From positions 372,001 through 436,000 of the forward strand of contig NZ_JAUOEM010000003.1 of NCBI RefSeq assembly GCF_030540875.1: 64,000 bases of DNA, in the 5' to 3' direction. Positions 25,761 through 34,645 of this stretch are shown here, piece after piece. Numbering within the stretch: the stretch's first letter is position 1; each line of letters opens with the position of its first letter. The position numbers and the translations under genes were made by a program. The notes under the pieces are model-generated. The model was not told the DNA's origin. It saw only the letters and a list, made by a program, of their open reading frames with translations, and searched no databases. The stretch is from Flavivirga amylovorans (GTDB lineage Bacteria; Bacteroidota; Bacteroidia; Flavobacteriales; Flavobacteriaceae).

Positions 25761-27611
25761 ATGAAAAACCTACTTTTAAACCAACTAAGTTTAGTGTTTA
25801 ACTATTTTAACCATGTAAAAACTTACTTTACTGGCGCCAAAACCCTTATTTTAATATTATGTTTTCTCATGCACTATATAGCAATGGCAGATCCCATAGC
25901 TCAAATAACTGCAACTAGATTATCAGGGCCAGCTCCTTTATCTGTGCTCTTTGACGCAACGATGACTACCGATACGGATAATGCTATAGATCCTTTTAGA
26001 CAATTAGGTTACTCGTTTTGTTTTGGAGATCCTGGTAGTGGTACTTGGGTACATAGCGGATTAAGTAAAAATATAGAAACAGGAGGGCCTCTAGCAGCAC
26101 ATGTATTTAATATTCCTGGTATTTATGAAGTAAAAGTTACTGTTAGAAATCCAAATGGTAGCATATCTCAGGCAACAGAAACGATAACAGTTTTAGACCC
26201 TAACACGCATTACTCAAATACAAATACGGTTGTTATTTCAACGGGTTCTAATTTTAATGGAGCTCCAAGTGGAGCCCAACAAATAGCTAATGCCACCTCA
26301 TGGCCAACATGGGAAAGTAATAAACGGTACTTACTTAAAACGGGCGATGATTTTACAAGTCTGGGTGCTATAACCATCAAAGATCGCAGTAATTTTCATG
26401 TAGGAAGTTTTGGTTCCGGAGTCAAACCAAAAGTAACACAAGTAACTGTTGATATGGATGAGGATAATGCTGCGACACCTCCAGAAAATGGTGTAATACA
26501 AGGATTAGATACCCCTTTTATATTGCAGAGACTAATGTTCAATAATTTGTTAATATATCAAAACGATGTTATTGGTAATGGGGCAAATATCGTATTTGCC
26601 TCAGCGAATGCATGGTATGCTATAAATCAAAGAGGAACCTCTTCTCCTTCAGATTGGAAACAACCTGGCTCTATATTCGTAGTAGAGAATCATGTGAATA
26701 TGTTAGGAGACCCTACAGGATATCTAAACGCTATAGCAGGATTAGCACATCACGTTGCTGTACTTGGTAACACTTCAGAACAAGCAAAAGAACATACACT
26801 TAGAATTTTTGGAACGTATAAATCTGTTATTGGGCATAACTTACTTTCTGGGCCTGCAACAGATAATATACGTACAGACTTTAAATTAATGTCAAACGGC
26901 ATTAACGATTGGCCAGCAGATCATGTTATTTTCAACCCAGGAACTACTACAGAGGTTTTACCCAACACAAGATATGTAAGAATTCATAATAATATATTTG
27001 GTAGAGCAGGAGCTCCGCATAGCTGGCATTTGCAAGTAGCGCCTCAAGATGATGGGAATAGTAATACTGTAGAAGGACTTAGAGATATTATTATAGAAAA
27101 CAATGAATTTATTGATGGTAATCAAGATGATGGACTAGAACGTGGTATACAAACTTTAGGTCATAATATTATAGAGCGAGGAAACCAATTTCCAGCATCC
27201 TGGTCACAACCAGTACTTCAAGTAAGTTATCCGTCTAATTATTCAGCTTACTCATCTTTATATACTCCATTTTGGCATGGACCGTATTATATTAATGAAA
27301 CACTTCCAATTTTGAGTGCAGATCCTTGTGCAACCCTTGGTACAGATTCTGAGTCTTTCATTTTAAAACCTACTCTAAAGACTTACCCCAACCCTTTAGG
27401 TCTTGGAGACGATTTAACTGTGAAGCTTCCTCCAAAAATGACCAATGCTAGCCTTGAGGTTTATGATATTTTAGGAAAAGTGATTTACACACAAAAAAAT
27501 ATTCAAAATATAACAAAGGTTTCTGGTAGTATATTCAAAAAAGGAATATATCTGGTTGTTATTTATACAGATAAAGGTTCAGAAGCTAATAAAATAGTTG
27601 TAACGAATTAA
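25761..27611 (+). CDS. secreted PKD-domain / beta-helix-like protein, T9SS cargo
   Basis: 616 aa. It has a long signal region (hydrophobic ILILCFLMHYIAMA). A PKD-like domain (~44-150) follows: LSGPAPLSVLFDAT, AAHVFNIPGIYEVKVTVRNPNG. The middle (~170-510) is rich in short beta turns and Asn ladders (VRIHNNIFGR, IIIENNEFIDGN), suggesting a right-handed beta-helix. The C-terminus is a T9SS sorting domain (KTYPNPLGLGDDL to KGIYLVVIYTDKGSEANKIVV). I cannot assign a catalytic family. Given the nearby PL6 lyase and the helix, it could be a polysaccharide-binding or degrading protein. Confidence 0.75.
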   Translation: MKNLLLNQLSLVFNYFNHVKTYFTGAKTLILILCFLMHYIAMADPIAQITATRLSGPAPLSVLFDATMTTDTDNAIDPFRQLGYSFCFGDPGSGTWVHSGLSKNIETGGPLAAHVFNIPGIYEVKVTVRNPNGSISQATETITVLDPNTHYSNTNTVVISTGSNFNGAPSGAQQIANATSWPTWESNKRYLLKTGDDFTSLGAITIKDRSNFHVGSFGSGVKPKVTQVTVDMDEDNAATPPENGVIQGLDTPFILQRLMFNNLLIYQNDVIGNGANIVFASANAWYAINQRGTSSPSDWKQPGSIFVVENHVNMLGDPTGYLNAIAGLAHHVAVLGNTSEQAKEHTLRIFGTYKSVIGHNLLSGPATDNIRTDFKLMSNGINDWPADHVIFNPGTTTEVLPNTRYVRIHNNIFGRAGAPHSWHLQVAPQDDGNSNTVEGLRDIIIENNEFIDGNQDDGLERGIQTLGHNIIERGNQFPASWSQPVLQVSYPSNYSAYSSLYTPFWHGPYYINETLPILSADPCATLGTDSESFILKPTLKTYPNPLGLGDDLTVKLPPKMTNASLEVYDILGKVIYTQKNIQNITKVSGSIFKKGIYLVVIYTDKGSEANKIVVTN

Positions 27612-27874
27612 TTAACAGTTCACTAAATGGTACGTTTTTTTAACGGATTGTGTGTTAATAAAATGCTTAATTTAATAAATAAAGCATTTTATTGTGATTA
27701 AATTGTAGTTATTAGATTACAAATATATAATTGAGATTTGAAAAAAAACATACGTTTTGTCGATAAATTTTACCTTCAAAATCATTTCATCGTGTAATTT
27801 AAGAGTTCACATGATTTTTATTTTTTTATGAATTTAAAGACTTAATTTTATATAAATTATTAAGTTTTAGTGTT

Positions 27875-28507
27875 ATGAAAAATCTAATGTCCCTTTTTTG
27901 CTTCGTATGTTTTATAGGCTTTTCTCATACGATTATCGCTCAAGAATCTGCAAGTATATCAGATGAAATACCTGAAGATTACAAAAAACGTAGTCCTATT
28001 TATGACTATTCAGAAAAGCAATTGAATAATGTAGATACTATTCCAGATTATGCATCTAAAAAGAATAAGCTAAAAATTACTGGTACTATTTATGAAAATG
28101 ATGGTGTGACGCCAGCTAAGAATGTACTTCTTTTTATACATCATGCAGATGAGAATGGAAATTTTGAATTAAAAAGGCATAATAAAAAGCGTTATGTACG
28201 CCATAGAGGTTGGATACGAACAGATGAAGATGGTCATTATACCTTCTATACGTTTGTACCTGGTAAATATATATATGGTAATGAACTTAAACAGATTTTA
28301 CCAATAGTTAAAGAACCTGGTAAGCCTGAATACAAAATTGAAACATATCTTTTTGATGATGACCCATTATTAAATGATAAGCGTTCGAAAGTAAAACGAG
28401 CAGATGTTGCGAATAGAATTCTTAAACTTGACAAAAAAGAAGGTGTATTTGTAGCAAAAAGAGATATTGTTTTAGGCAAAGATATTATTGACTCTTATGC
28501 TGAATAA
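27875..28507 (+). CDS. exported intradiol-dioxygenase-like protein lacking metal ligands
   Basis: 210 aa with signal peptide (ends HTIIAQ). Residues ~65-170 follow the intradiol ring-cleavage dioxygenase C-terminal fold: KITGTIYENDGVTPAKNVLL, RHRGWIRTDEDGHYTFYTFVPGKY, VKEPGKPEYKIETYLFDDDPLL. In active enzymes iron is held by two Tyr and two His, the latter in an H-I-H strand. Here that strand reads QILPI, and the first Tyr position appears to be Phe (GNFEL). It is therefore probably not an iron enzyme but a binding or structural protein using the fold. A perfect terminator follows. Confidence 0.72.
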   Translation: MKNLMSLFCFVCFIGFSHTIIAQESASISDEIPEDYKKRSPIYDYSEKQLNNVDTIPDYASKKNKLKITGTIYENDGVTPAKNVLLFIHHADENGNFELKRHNKKRYVRHRGWIRTDEDGHYTFYTFVPGKYIYGNELKQILPIVKEPGKPEYKIETYLFDDDPLLNDKRSKVKRADVANRILKLDKKEGVFVAKRDIVLGKDIIDSYAE

Positions 28508-28559
28508 TGAATTTATACTTTGTAAAAAGATTTAAATAATTAGATATTTATTATAAAGG

Positions 28560-28586
28560 CCATCCTATAATTAGGATGGTTTTTTT
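28560..28586 (+). terminator. intrinsic terminator
   Basis: CCATCCT-ATAATT-AGGATGG followed by seven Ts, 53 nt after the stop of the intradiol-like gene. Confidence 0.9.
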
Positions 28587-28860
28587 ATGGAATATATTAG
28601 CACCTTTACTTTTAAGTTATCATGCTCTACTAATGTTTGTATACTTTAGGAAATAATAAAAGGGTATAGAATAAACACTTTTCATACAGTAATGAAGAGG
28701 AACATACGATGTTTAATAAACCGAAAATTCTAAAATATTTTTATTATATTTAAACCATCGCTTAAGCAATAAGTGATAAATCTCTCCCTATTAAATAATA
28801 ATACGGTTTACTATCTAGCATGATACCTTTAATAAGGTATTTTATTAAAGGATATGTTTA

Positions 28861-28941
28861 ATGAATTTTGCATTAGCAATTGTTATTGTTTGTGTATTAT
28901 TTATTAGAACGGTTATTAATTATATATACTTTGAATATTAA
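28861..28941 (+). CDS. small hydrophobic peptide, 26 aa
   Basis: ATG 28861, TAA 28939-28941, just 12 nt before the lipoprotein gene at 28954. The product is one hydrophobic helix (MNFALAIVIVCVLFIRTV) plus an aromatic tail. The position suggests an operon leader or membrane micropeptide, but chance is possible in AT-rich DNA. The stretch 28587-28860 has nothing else convincing. Confidence 0.25.
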   Translation: MNFALAIVIVCVLFIRTVINYIYFEY

Positions 28942-28953
28942 AATTATTTAAAA

Positions 28954-29301
28954 ATGAAACCATTTAAATATGTATCAATAGCTATTTGCTGTTGTGTTTT
29001 AACGTCTTGTTATTCCGTGAGATTTCGTAATGTGAATGGAGCACCACAGCCTGATCCGTTTTCAGACAGAGATGATTATTACAGAGGCATGGCAGTCGTA
29101 GAGTTTGACACTGTTATAGGTATAAGCGCCACTTCAAAAGATTTTACGTATTTAATCAAAGAAAAAGAAGCCTGCGAATCGGGAAAACTAAACATTATTG
29201 AATATCGCAACACCTTTGGAGGTGTCTTATTAAGTGCTATTACTTTTGGAAGAAAACGAAAAGTAAAAGTTAAGTATGTATGTGAAAAACTAACAAACTA
29301 A
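28954..29301 (+). CDS. Bor-like lipoprotein
   Basis: 115 aa with lipobox VLTSC. The mature part has the Bor/TRL-like layout: a short beta region, ACESGKLNIIEYRNTFGG, then a hydrophobic turn LLSAITFGRK and VKVKYVC at the end, with the conserved Cys pair. Bor is a phage-encoded outer-membrane lipoprotein, and chromosomal relatives have no defined role. It is followed after 5 nt by the FAD oxidase gene, so the two are likely cotranscribed. Confidence 0.65.
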   Translation: MKPFKYVSIAICCCVLTSCYSVRFRNVNGAPQPDPFSDRDDYYRGMAVVEFDTVIGISATSKDFTYLIKEKEACESGKLNIIEYRNTFGGVLLSAITFGRKRKVKVKYVCEKLTN

Positions 29302-29306
29302 GTATT

Positions 29307-30881
29307 ATGGCTACTACTAAAAGTAAATTCTTAAATGAATGGAATACATTACATAAAAATGGCCCATTTCCATTAAAAATTCTGTATCAGACCAAATTGG
29401 AAGGGGAGCGCGCCATGCCAAAAAAGTTAGATCGTTATAACGATGCAGCAAAAGAAATACAGCGTTTAATAGAAGAAACACATACCGCTGGAGAAGGATT
29501 TCGTGCTTATGGATCTGCATGGTCAATGAATAATATTGCCAGTCATAAAGATAGAATGCATTATAATGGTTTTATGAATATTTCTTTGCCTATAAATGCT
29601 AGTGATTGTCACGCTAATTCCAATTATGATGCGTCTAATCTATTTTTATTTGAATGTGGAACGACTATAAAAGAAGTTTCAGAGATTTTGGCAGAAAATG
29701 GAAAGTCTCTAAAAACAACTGGAGCAAGTAATGGTCAAACGTTAGCAGGTTGTATCTCTACTGGAGTACATGGTTCTGCTTTAGATGTTGGATCTGTACA
29801 AGATTATGTTGTGGGATTAAATTTAATAATAGGCCCTAATACAGAAGATATAGTATATATAGAACGAGATTCGAAACCCGTTTTAAGTAATGAGTTTGTT
29901 AATAAGTTAAATGCAAGAATTATAAGAGACGATGATTTATTTCATGCAGCCATGGTTGGATTAGGTGGTTTTGGTTTTATACATGGTATTGTTATAGAAG
30001 CAGAGCCCATTTTTTTACTCAAGCGCTATGTGAAAAAAATTAGTAAAACGACTGCTTATGAATTAGCAGAGACTATGGATTTTAAAAATGCGTCGTTCAC
30101 TATTCCAGAAGAAACAGATACCAGTGGAAAAGGAAATAGGCCGTATCATTATAAAATCTTTATTAATCAGTATAGTGATGATCCAGATTGTGTTGTGGAA
30201 TTAATGTATAAGAAACCATATATAGAACCTTATCCCGATCCATTTCCAGTAATTAAAGAATCTCTTTATAGAGATCTTATTTTTCTGTTTGTAAAGCTTG
30301 CAGAAAATTTACCTAAAAGTATTCCCTGGTTAGTAAAACGATTACGCAAAACTATTTTACCTAAGGTTGATGATCAAACAACGGGCATGTTAAAAGAAAT
30401 ATTTTGGGACGCACCTTATCAAGGTCCTGCTTTTGCTTGTTCTTTTGGAATAGATCATAAAGACGGACCAAAAGCTATGGAGCTACTGGGGAAATTGACC
30501 AGAGATGAAGGTCCCATACCAGGCATCTTTGCCATGCGATTTGTTAAACAATCTCAAGGGACTATAGCTTTTACCAGGTTCCCTATTACATGTATGATAG
30601 AAATTGATGGTGTACTTTGGAAAGAAACCAGAAAAATTATGAGCTTAAAGAAGTTTTCGAAACGAATGATAGAAGTTCTCCAAGGTAATAATATTCCGTT
30701 CACTTTGCATTGGGGTAAAAATAGTGATTGGACATTTCCTGGATTGGTAGAGTATATGTATGGAGATGATGCAAAGAAATGGATTCAACAACGCCAGTTA
30801 TTATTATCGGAGGATATGTACGAGCTATTTTCAAACAAGTTTTTAAAAACTACTGGTTTAGCTCCCAAAGCTATTACTTAA
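29307..30881 (+). CDS. FAD-linked (PCMH-type) oxidoreductase
   Basis: 524 aa. The N-terminal FAD-binding PCMH domain (~45-250) shows FRAYGSAWSMNNIA, the substrate-loop-like LFLFECGTTIKEVSEIL, and GASNGQTLAGCISTGVHGSALDVGSVQDYV, the pyrophosphate-binding region. The C-terminal cap (~270-524) resembles the sugar-lactone oxidase (ALO) group only loosely. Members oxidise sugars, lactones or alcohols with O2. There is no signal peptide. It follows the Bor-like lipoprotein gene by 5 nt. The substrate is unknown. Confidence 0.82.
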   Translation: MATTKSKFLNEWNTLHKNGPFPLKILYQTKLEGERAMPKKLDRYNDAAKEIQRLIEETHTAGEGFRAYGSAWSMNNIASHKDRMHYNGFMNISLPINASDCHANSNYDASNLFLFECGTTIKEVSEILAENGKSLKTTGASNGQTLAGCISTGVHGSALDVGSVQDYVVGLNLIIGPNTEDIVYIERDSKPVLSNEFVNKLNARIIRDDDLFHAAMVGLGGFGFIHGIVIEAEPIFLLKRYVKKISKTTAYELAETMDFKNASFTIPEETDTSGKGNRPYHYKIFINQYSDDPDCVVELMYKKPYIEPYPDPFPVIKESLYRDLIFLFVKLAENLPKSIPWLVKRLRKTILPKVDDQTTGMLKEIFWDAPYQGPAFACSFGIDHKDGPKAMELLGKLTRDEGPIPGIFAMRFVKQSQGTIAFTRFPITCMIEIDGVLWKETRKIMSLKKFSKRMIEVLQGNNIPFTLHWGKNSDWTFPGLVEYMYGDDAKKWIQQRQLLLSEDMYELFSNKFLKTTGLAPKAIT

Positions 30882-31060
30882 GCAGTTCGGTTTTATATGA
30901 TAATTATTTATGTGTTGATTTTCAATTATTTAACGAAATGTTAAGCAGCACTTAAAAAAAGCAAAGATTAATTGGTTTCCAACCTCCACAGGAATGCTTG
31001 CCAAAGTATTTGTACGCATAAATAACCTCATACGTTAGGTATATCATACAACTAATAAAA

Positions 31061-31825
31061 TCACTTCTTTTTCTTTTTGCTTTTTGGTAATACGTTGTTG
31101 TTTTTATGTAATACTTCCTCAGGAAAAGGAAAAAGAATGGTCGAATTTTTCTCTGCAGCAATATTAGACAACGTTTGGTATAGCCTTAGTTTTATGGCAG
31201 AGGGCGACTGATCTATCAATTTTCCTGCTTCAAGTAATTTTCCTGCAGCCTGTTCTTCTGCCTGTGCTAGTATGATACGTGCTCGCCTAGAACGCTCAGC
31301 TTCAGCTTGATTAGCCATCATACGTCGCATATTTTCAGGCAATTGGATGTCTTTAATTTTAACATCATTAATATGAATTCCCCATTCTTTGGTTTCAATT
31401 TCAACAATACTTTTTATATTTTTTCCTATCTCTTCGCGTTTTGATAAAATAGTATCGAGTTCTACTTTACCACAAACGTCTCTCAAAGCAGCTTGTGCCA
31501 GTTGAGTAATTGCAAATTTGTATTCTTCAACTTCAAGTACAGCTCGTTCTGGATCATCAATCTTAAAGAATAATACCCCATCGATACTACAAGGAACATT
31601 GTCTTCAGTCATCACTTCCTGTGACACAATATTAATGGTAATGACTCGAATATCTACTATTTGAATTGTTTCTACAATAGGAATAATCCATCTGAAACCT
31701 GGTTTTAAAGTCTTAACATATTTTCCAAATCTAAATTTAGGAGCTCTTTTATATTCATATATAATGCGTATTCCTGCTAATAAGAAAATAAGAACAATGA
31801 TGCTTAATATTTGTATTGAATTCAT
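31061..31825 (-). CDS. slipin (SPFH/stomatin-like) membrane protein
   Basis: 254 aa. An N-terminal membrane helix (ILSIIVLIFLLAGIRIIY) leads to the SPFH/Band 7 domain (~30-190; LKPGFRWIIPIVETIQIVDIR, ALRDVCGKVELDTILSKREEI), then a coiled segment (NQAEAERSRRARIILAQAEEQAAGKLLEA) and a Lys-rich tail (PKSKKKKK). These match bacterial slipins that form membrane microdomain scaffolds. Slipins often pair with an NfeD partner, but none is seen here. The gene is monocistronic. Confidence 0.93.
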   Translation of the reverse strand: MNSIQILSIIVLIFLLAGIRIIYEYKRAPKFRFGKYVKTLKPGFRWIIPIVETIQIVDIRVITINIVSQEVMTEDNVPCSIDGVLFFKIDDPERAVLEVEEYKFAITQLAQAALRDVCGKVELDTILSKREEIGKNIKSIVEIETKEWGIHINDVKIKDIQLPENMRRMMANQAEAERSRRARIILAQAEEQAAGKLLEAGKLIDQSPSAIKLRLYQTLSNIAAEKNSTILFPFPEEVLHKNNNVLPKSKKKKK

Positions 31826-32208
31826 AATTACAAAGTTTTAGAGATAAAGTCCAATCTGCAATTTGAGTCTCGATAACAGACTGTATTTATTAAGTTTTAA
31901 TATTAAATAAACACCTATAATATAGCACTTTAAGATACGAAAAATGTATAACATTTAAAAATAATGAGACCATTAACATTATAATAATTCATTTCTGTTT
32001 ACAACATATTAACCAAACATTTTTAGACGCTTGATAAATCTAGAAGTTAGGCTATGCAACTATAGAGGCCTATTTGTTAAAAACAGGAAAAACACCCTTT
32101 CGAAAAGGTGATTAAGCTTACATTTTGTATTTGTTATCGTATAATTTTACAATGTGATAACAATTTGATTTTTAGCATTTAATAACTCTAAAACAACTAA
32201 ATATAATT

Positions 32209-33279
32209 ATGAAAAGTAAAAAAAACTTACAATCGTTTTCGATTCTTGCAGGTATAATGATGATGGTACTTCTATCATCTTGCGAAAAAGACCCTGTTAC
32301 ATTAGCTTTACATGAGCCAATTCATCCTACAAGTAGTCAACAAGTAACATACAATCTTACAAAGGTGACCTCTGGAAGTATTAGCTCAGCAAAATTGTAT
32401 GAACAGGTAAATACAATTAATAGTAGTGGGACGATTACTTCAACGGGCTCAGATGTATTATTACAAACCTGGACAAGTCCTCCGGGTGATTTATCCTATA
32501 CAAAAAGTAGCGGACATGGATCAAATAAATTAATAAAATATCGTTGGGAAGTTACTACACCAGAGCAAAGTAAAACATTTGAAGTTACTTATGTAACGCG
32601 ACCGTATCCTGTAACAAATATGCCCGCTCCAGTATATTGTCAAGGAGATCCTGACGATGTTTTTGATGTCGTATTTATTCCAGACACAGATATTACAGTC
32701 ATGCCCGATTTTTATGATAATTGCCATGGCGCTATAGAAGAAGCCTTTTTTGATGAACCCCATACGAGGTTTTGGAGGCGTCAATATAATTTTTATATTA
32801 ATAAAGAAAAAGGTACAGCTACAGATTATGATGATATTGCCACAGACGGGACACATCAAGTGCCTTCAAACAATGCCAACCTAGCCTTTGCAGAAGGAAG
32901 GGTTTTAATGCATGAAAATAACTTGAGAGATTACGCTTCAGGAGGGTTGTTCTCTACAGAAATGCAAAATAGAGGAACTATTATGCATGAATCTGGACAT
33001 GCTCTATACGATCTTGCAGATGAGTATGGTAGCGGTGTACATTGGGAAGAAGCTGATTTTCCCAATAATTGGTCAACCTTAGCAGATGCTCAAGCTGCTG
33101 GTAGTAATTATGGGAGTTGTAAATCGTCTTCAGATGCTACAGAAATGGGAACTAGTGGATGGTATCATTTGTGTGTGTCTAATTGCCAGATGGTAACTTC
33201 TGGACTCAATCATACAACGTATGACTGTCCTTGTAAAACGAGAATTACATACACCGTACTTGATAACGCTATAAATTAA
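32209..33279 (+). CDS. M64-type (IgA peptidase-like) zinc metalloprotease lipoprotein
   Basis: 356 aa with lipobox VLLSSC. After an N-terminal beta domain (~30-130), the catalytic domain has VVFIPDTDITVMPDFYDNC and the zinc motif HESGHALYDLADEY (His260, Glu261, His264, with Asp/Glu further on). It is Cys-rich near the C-terminus (CKSSS, HLCVSNC, DCPCK). This matches the M64/IgA-peptidase group of Bacteroidota. It is surface or periplasm anchored. The next gene, 6 nt downstream, encodes an exported partner. Confidence 0.85.
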   Translation: MKSKKNLQSFSILAGIMMMVLLSSCEKDPVTLALHEPIHPTSSQQVTYNLTKVTSGSISSAKLYEQVNTINSSGTITSTGSDVLLQTWTSPPGDLSYTKSSGHGSNKLIKYRWEVTTPEQSKTFEVTYVTRPYPVTNMPAPVYCQGDPDDVFDVVFIPDTDITVMPDFYDNCHGAIEEAFFDEPHTRFWRRQYNFYINKEKGTATDYDDIATDGTHQVPSNNANLAFAEGRVLMHENNLRDYASGGLFSTEMQNRGTIMHESGHALYDLADEYGSGVHWEEADFPNNWSTLADAQAAGSNYGSCKSSSDATEMGTSGWYHLCVSNCQMVTSGLNHTTYDCPCKTRITYTVLDNAIN

Positions 33280-33285
33280 AATACT

Positions 33286-33798
33286 ATGAAAACTATATAT
33301 AAAATAGCATTAGTCTTTATGTGTCTAAATAATGTTTTAGCTATACAAGCTCAGGAAGGCAATGATAAAAAAAGAAAGCAAGCAGAGAAAAATACATCTC
33401 CATTTACAATAGATCATTTTTCGATACAAGAACAGTCCTTTTATGTTTTAACCGTTCATGTAACAGATGGAAATATTGTATTAGATGAGCGTGCTGTTTT
33501 AAAAGAAGTAGGGGGAAAGCTTCCGTATAAAAGAGGTAATTTTAATATCGAACTTTTAAACACAGAAGGTCGAGTTATTAGTAATTATAGTATACCAGAC
33601 CCCTTTTTAATCAGATCTTGTGAAGAAGGAAAAGATAACTATACATTTTTAAAAACAGGAACCGTTCAAATTCCTTTCCAAAAGTCTCAGGATATGTCAC
33701 GATTGCTTTTAACCAGAGATAAGCAAACTGTTGGGGATTTAGATCTTTCAAGGTTTATAAAAGGAAAAGATAATGAAGATGAAGAAAAACAAGATTAA
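33286..33798 (+). CDS. exported hypothetical protein paired with the M64 protease
   Basis: 170 aa with signal peptide (ends LAIQAQ). The mature protein is mostly beta (FYVLTVHVTDGNIVLDERAVLKEVGG) with a charged C-terminal tail. The 6-nt gap to the metalloprotease gene implies an operon. It could be a chaperone, inhibitor or substrate of the protease. The family is not recognised. Confidence 0.7.
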   Translation: MKTIYKIALVFMCLNNVLAIQAQEGNDKKRKQAEKNTSPFTIDHFSIQEQSFYVLTVHVTDGNIVLDERAVLKEVGGKLPYKRGNFNIELLNTEGRVISNYSIPDPFLIRSCEEGKDNYTFLKTGTVQIPFQKSQDMSRLLLTRDKQTVGDLDLSRFIKGKDNEDEEKQD

Positions 33799-34133
33799 TC
33801 TTTAGTATGTCGTAGCTATATAGTCACGTCATGTGTCTCAATTAATTATTTGTTCTTTGTAATGTTCAGCGTAACAATTTTTATCTGGCTGTAAGTATTT
33901 TTAAAAAGTCAACCAGTCTTATATCTATTGTATGCTGAACATCTAAGAATATTCTATACTTAACCCCAAACATTTACCATTTTAAATTGTACGTAATGAA
34001 ATACCTGAAAAGTAAATATTTTAAATAATTTTTATATATTTACAGTAATTACTTACATTAATAACAAATAAATTCTTCCATCTAAAATTTTGAATAGCAA
34101 ACTAAATTATATTAACTCTAAAATCAATTTATT

Positions 34134-34541
34134 TTGGGAAAACCTAAACAAACCCCTCCTTACAATTCCTTTATGCAAGAAGCAGGAGAAGTTAATCAAT
34201 CTTTAGCTAACGAAAGTTCAATTTTATCAGAAATTGCATCTGCTGAACCCGTTGTAATAAGCGAACTTTTATCTTCGGAACCTGCAATGATGGAAAAAAT
34301 ATTATCTGCTGAACCAACTATGCTATCAGAGATTGCCTCTGCAGAACCTACTATTCTTGGAGAATTACTAGTAGCAGAACCTGCACTATTTGCAGAAATA
34401 GCAACCGCAGAACCTGCAATGTTATCAGAGATAGCTGCTGCGGAGCCTGTTGTATTTTCTAAAATCGCCGCCGCAGAGCCTGTAGTTTTCGGAAAAGCAA
34501 TGGCTAGTGTCATTTCAGAAATAGCTAGCTTAAAAAAATAA
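34134..34541 (+). CDS. hendecad-repeat protein (8 x 11 residues), possible precursor or scaffold of the downstream cluster
   Basis: 135 aa from a TTG start at 34134; an alternative ATG lies at residue 14 (34173). Residues 32-119 are eight exact 11-residue repeats with Glu-Pro at fixed phase (38-39, 49-50 and so on to 115-116), consensus x-[LF]-S-E-I-A-[SA]-A-E-P-x. The N-terminal ~30 residues are non-repetitive (MGKPKQTPPYNSFMQEAGEV). There is no signal peptide. Eleven-residue periodicity suits a long amphipathic helix; alternatively, the repeats are cores of a modified peptide. It lies 104 nt upstream of the adenylating-enzyme operon. Confidence 0.65.
   Translation: MGKPKQTPPYNSFMQEAGEVNQSLANESSILSEIASAEPVVISELLSSEPAMMEKILSAEPTMLSEIASAEPTILGELLVAEPALFAEIATAEPAMLSEIAAAEPVVFSKIAAAEPVVFGKAMASVISEIASLKK
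34227..34490 (+). repeat. 33-bp tandem repeat array, 8 units, coding
   Basis: 264 nt = 8 x 33 nt, exactly in frame. Each unit encodes the Ser-Glu-...-Ala-Glu-Pro hendecad. Units diverged at synonymous and hydrophobic positions, so the array is old, not a recent slippage product. Confidence 0.85.
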
Positions 34542-34645
34542 CATATATACATTTTTAAACCATATTCTCTAGGTACTTAGTTTCTTAAAGTCAATTTTAT
34601 AAAAGGGTGCTTTGAGAATTTGGTTTTTTAAAATTAAGTTATCAG

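Noticed and set aside
34227-34490. Tandem 33-bp units as a possible CRISPR array
   Set aside because: The units are directly adjacent with no spacers and are in frame within a coding gene.
34196-34552. 118-codon antisense frame over the hendecad-repeat gene
   Set aside because: It is a mirror of the 33-bp coding repeat. The plus frame has the start context, operon position and conserved Glu-Pro phase.
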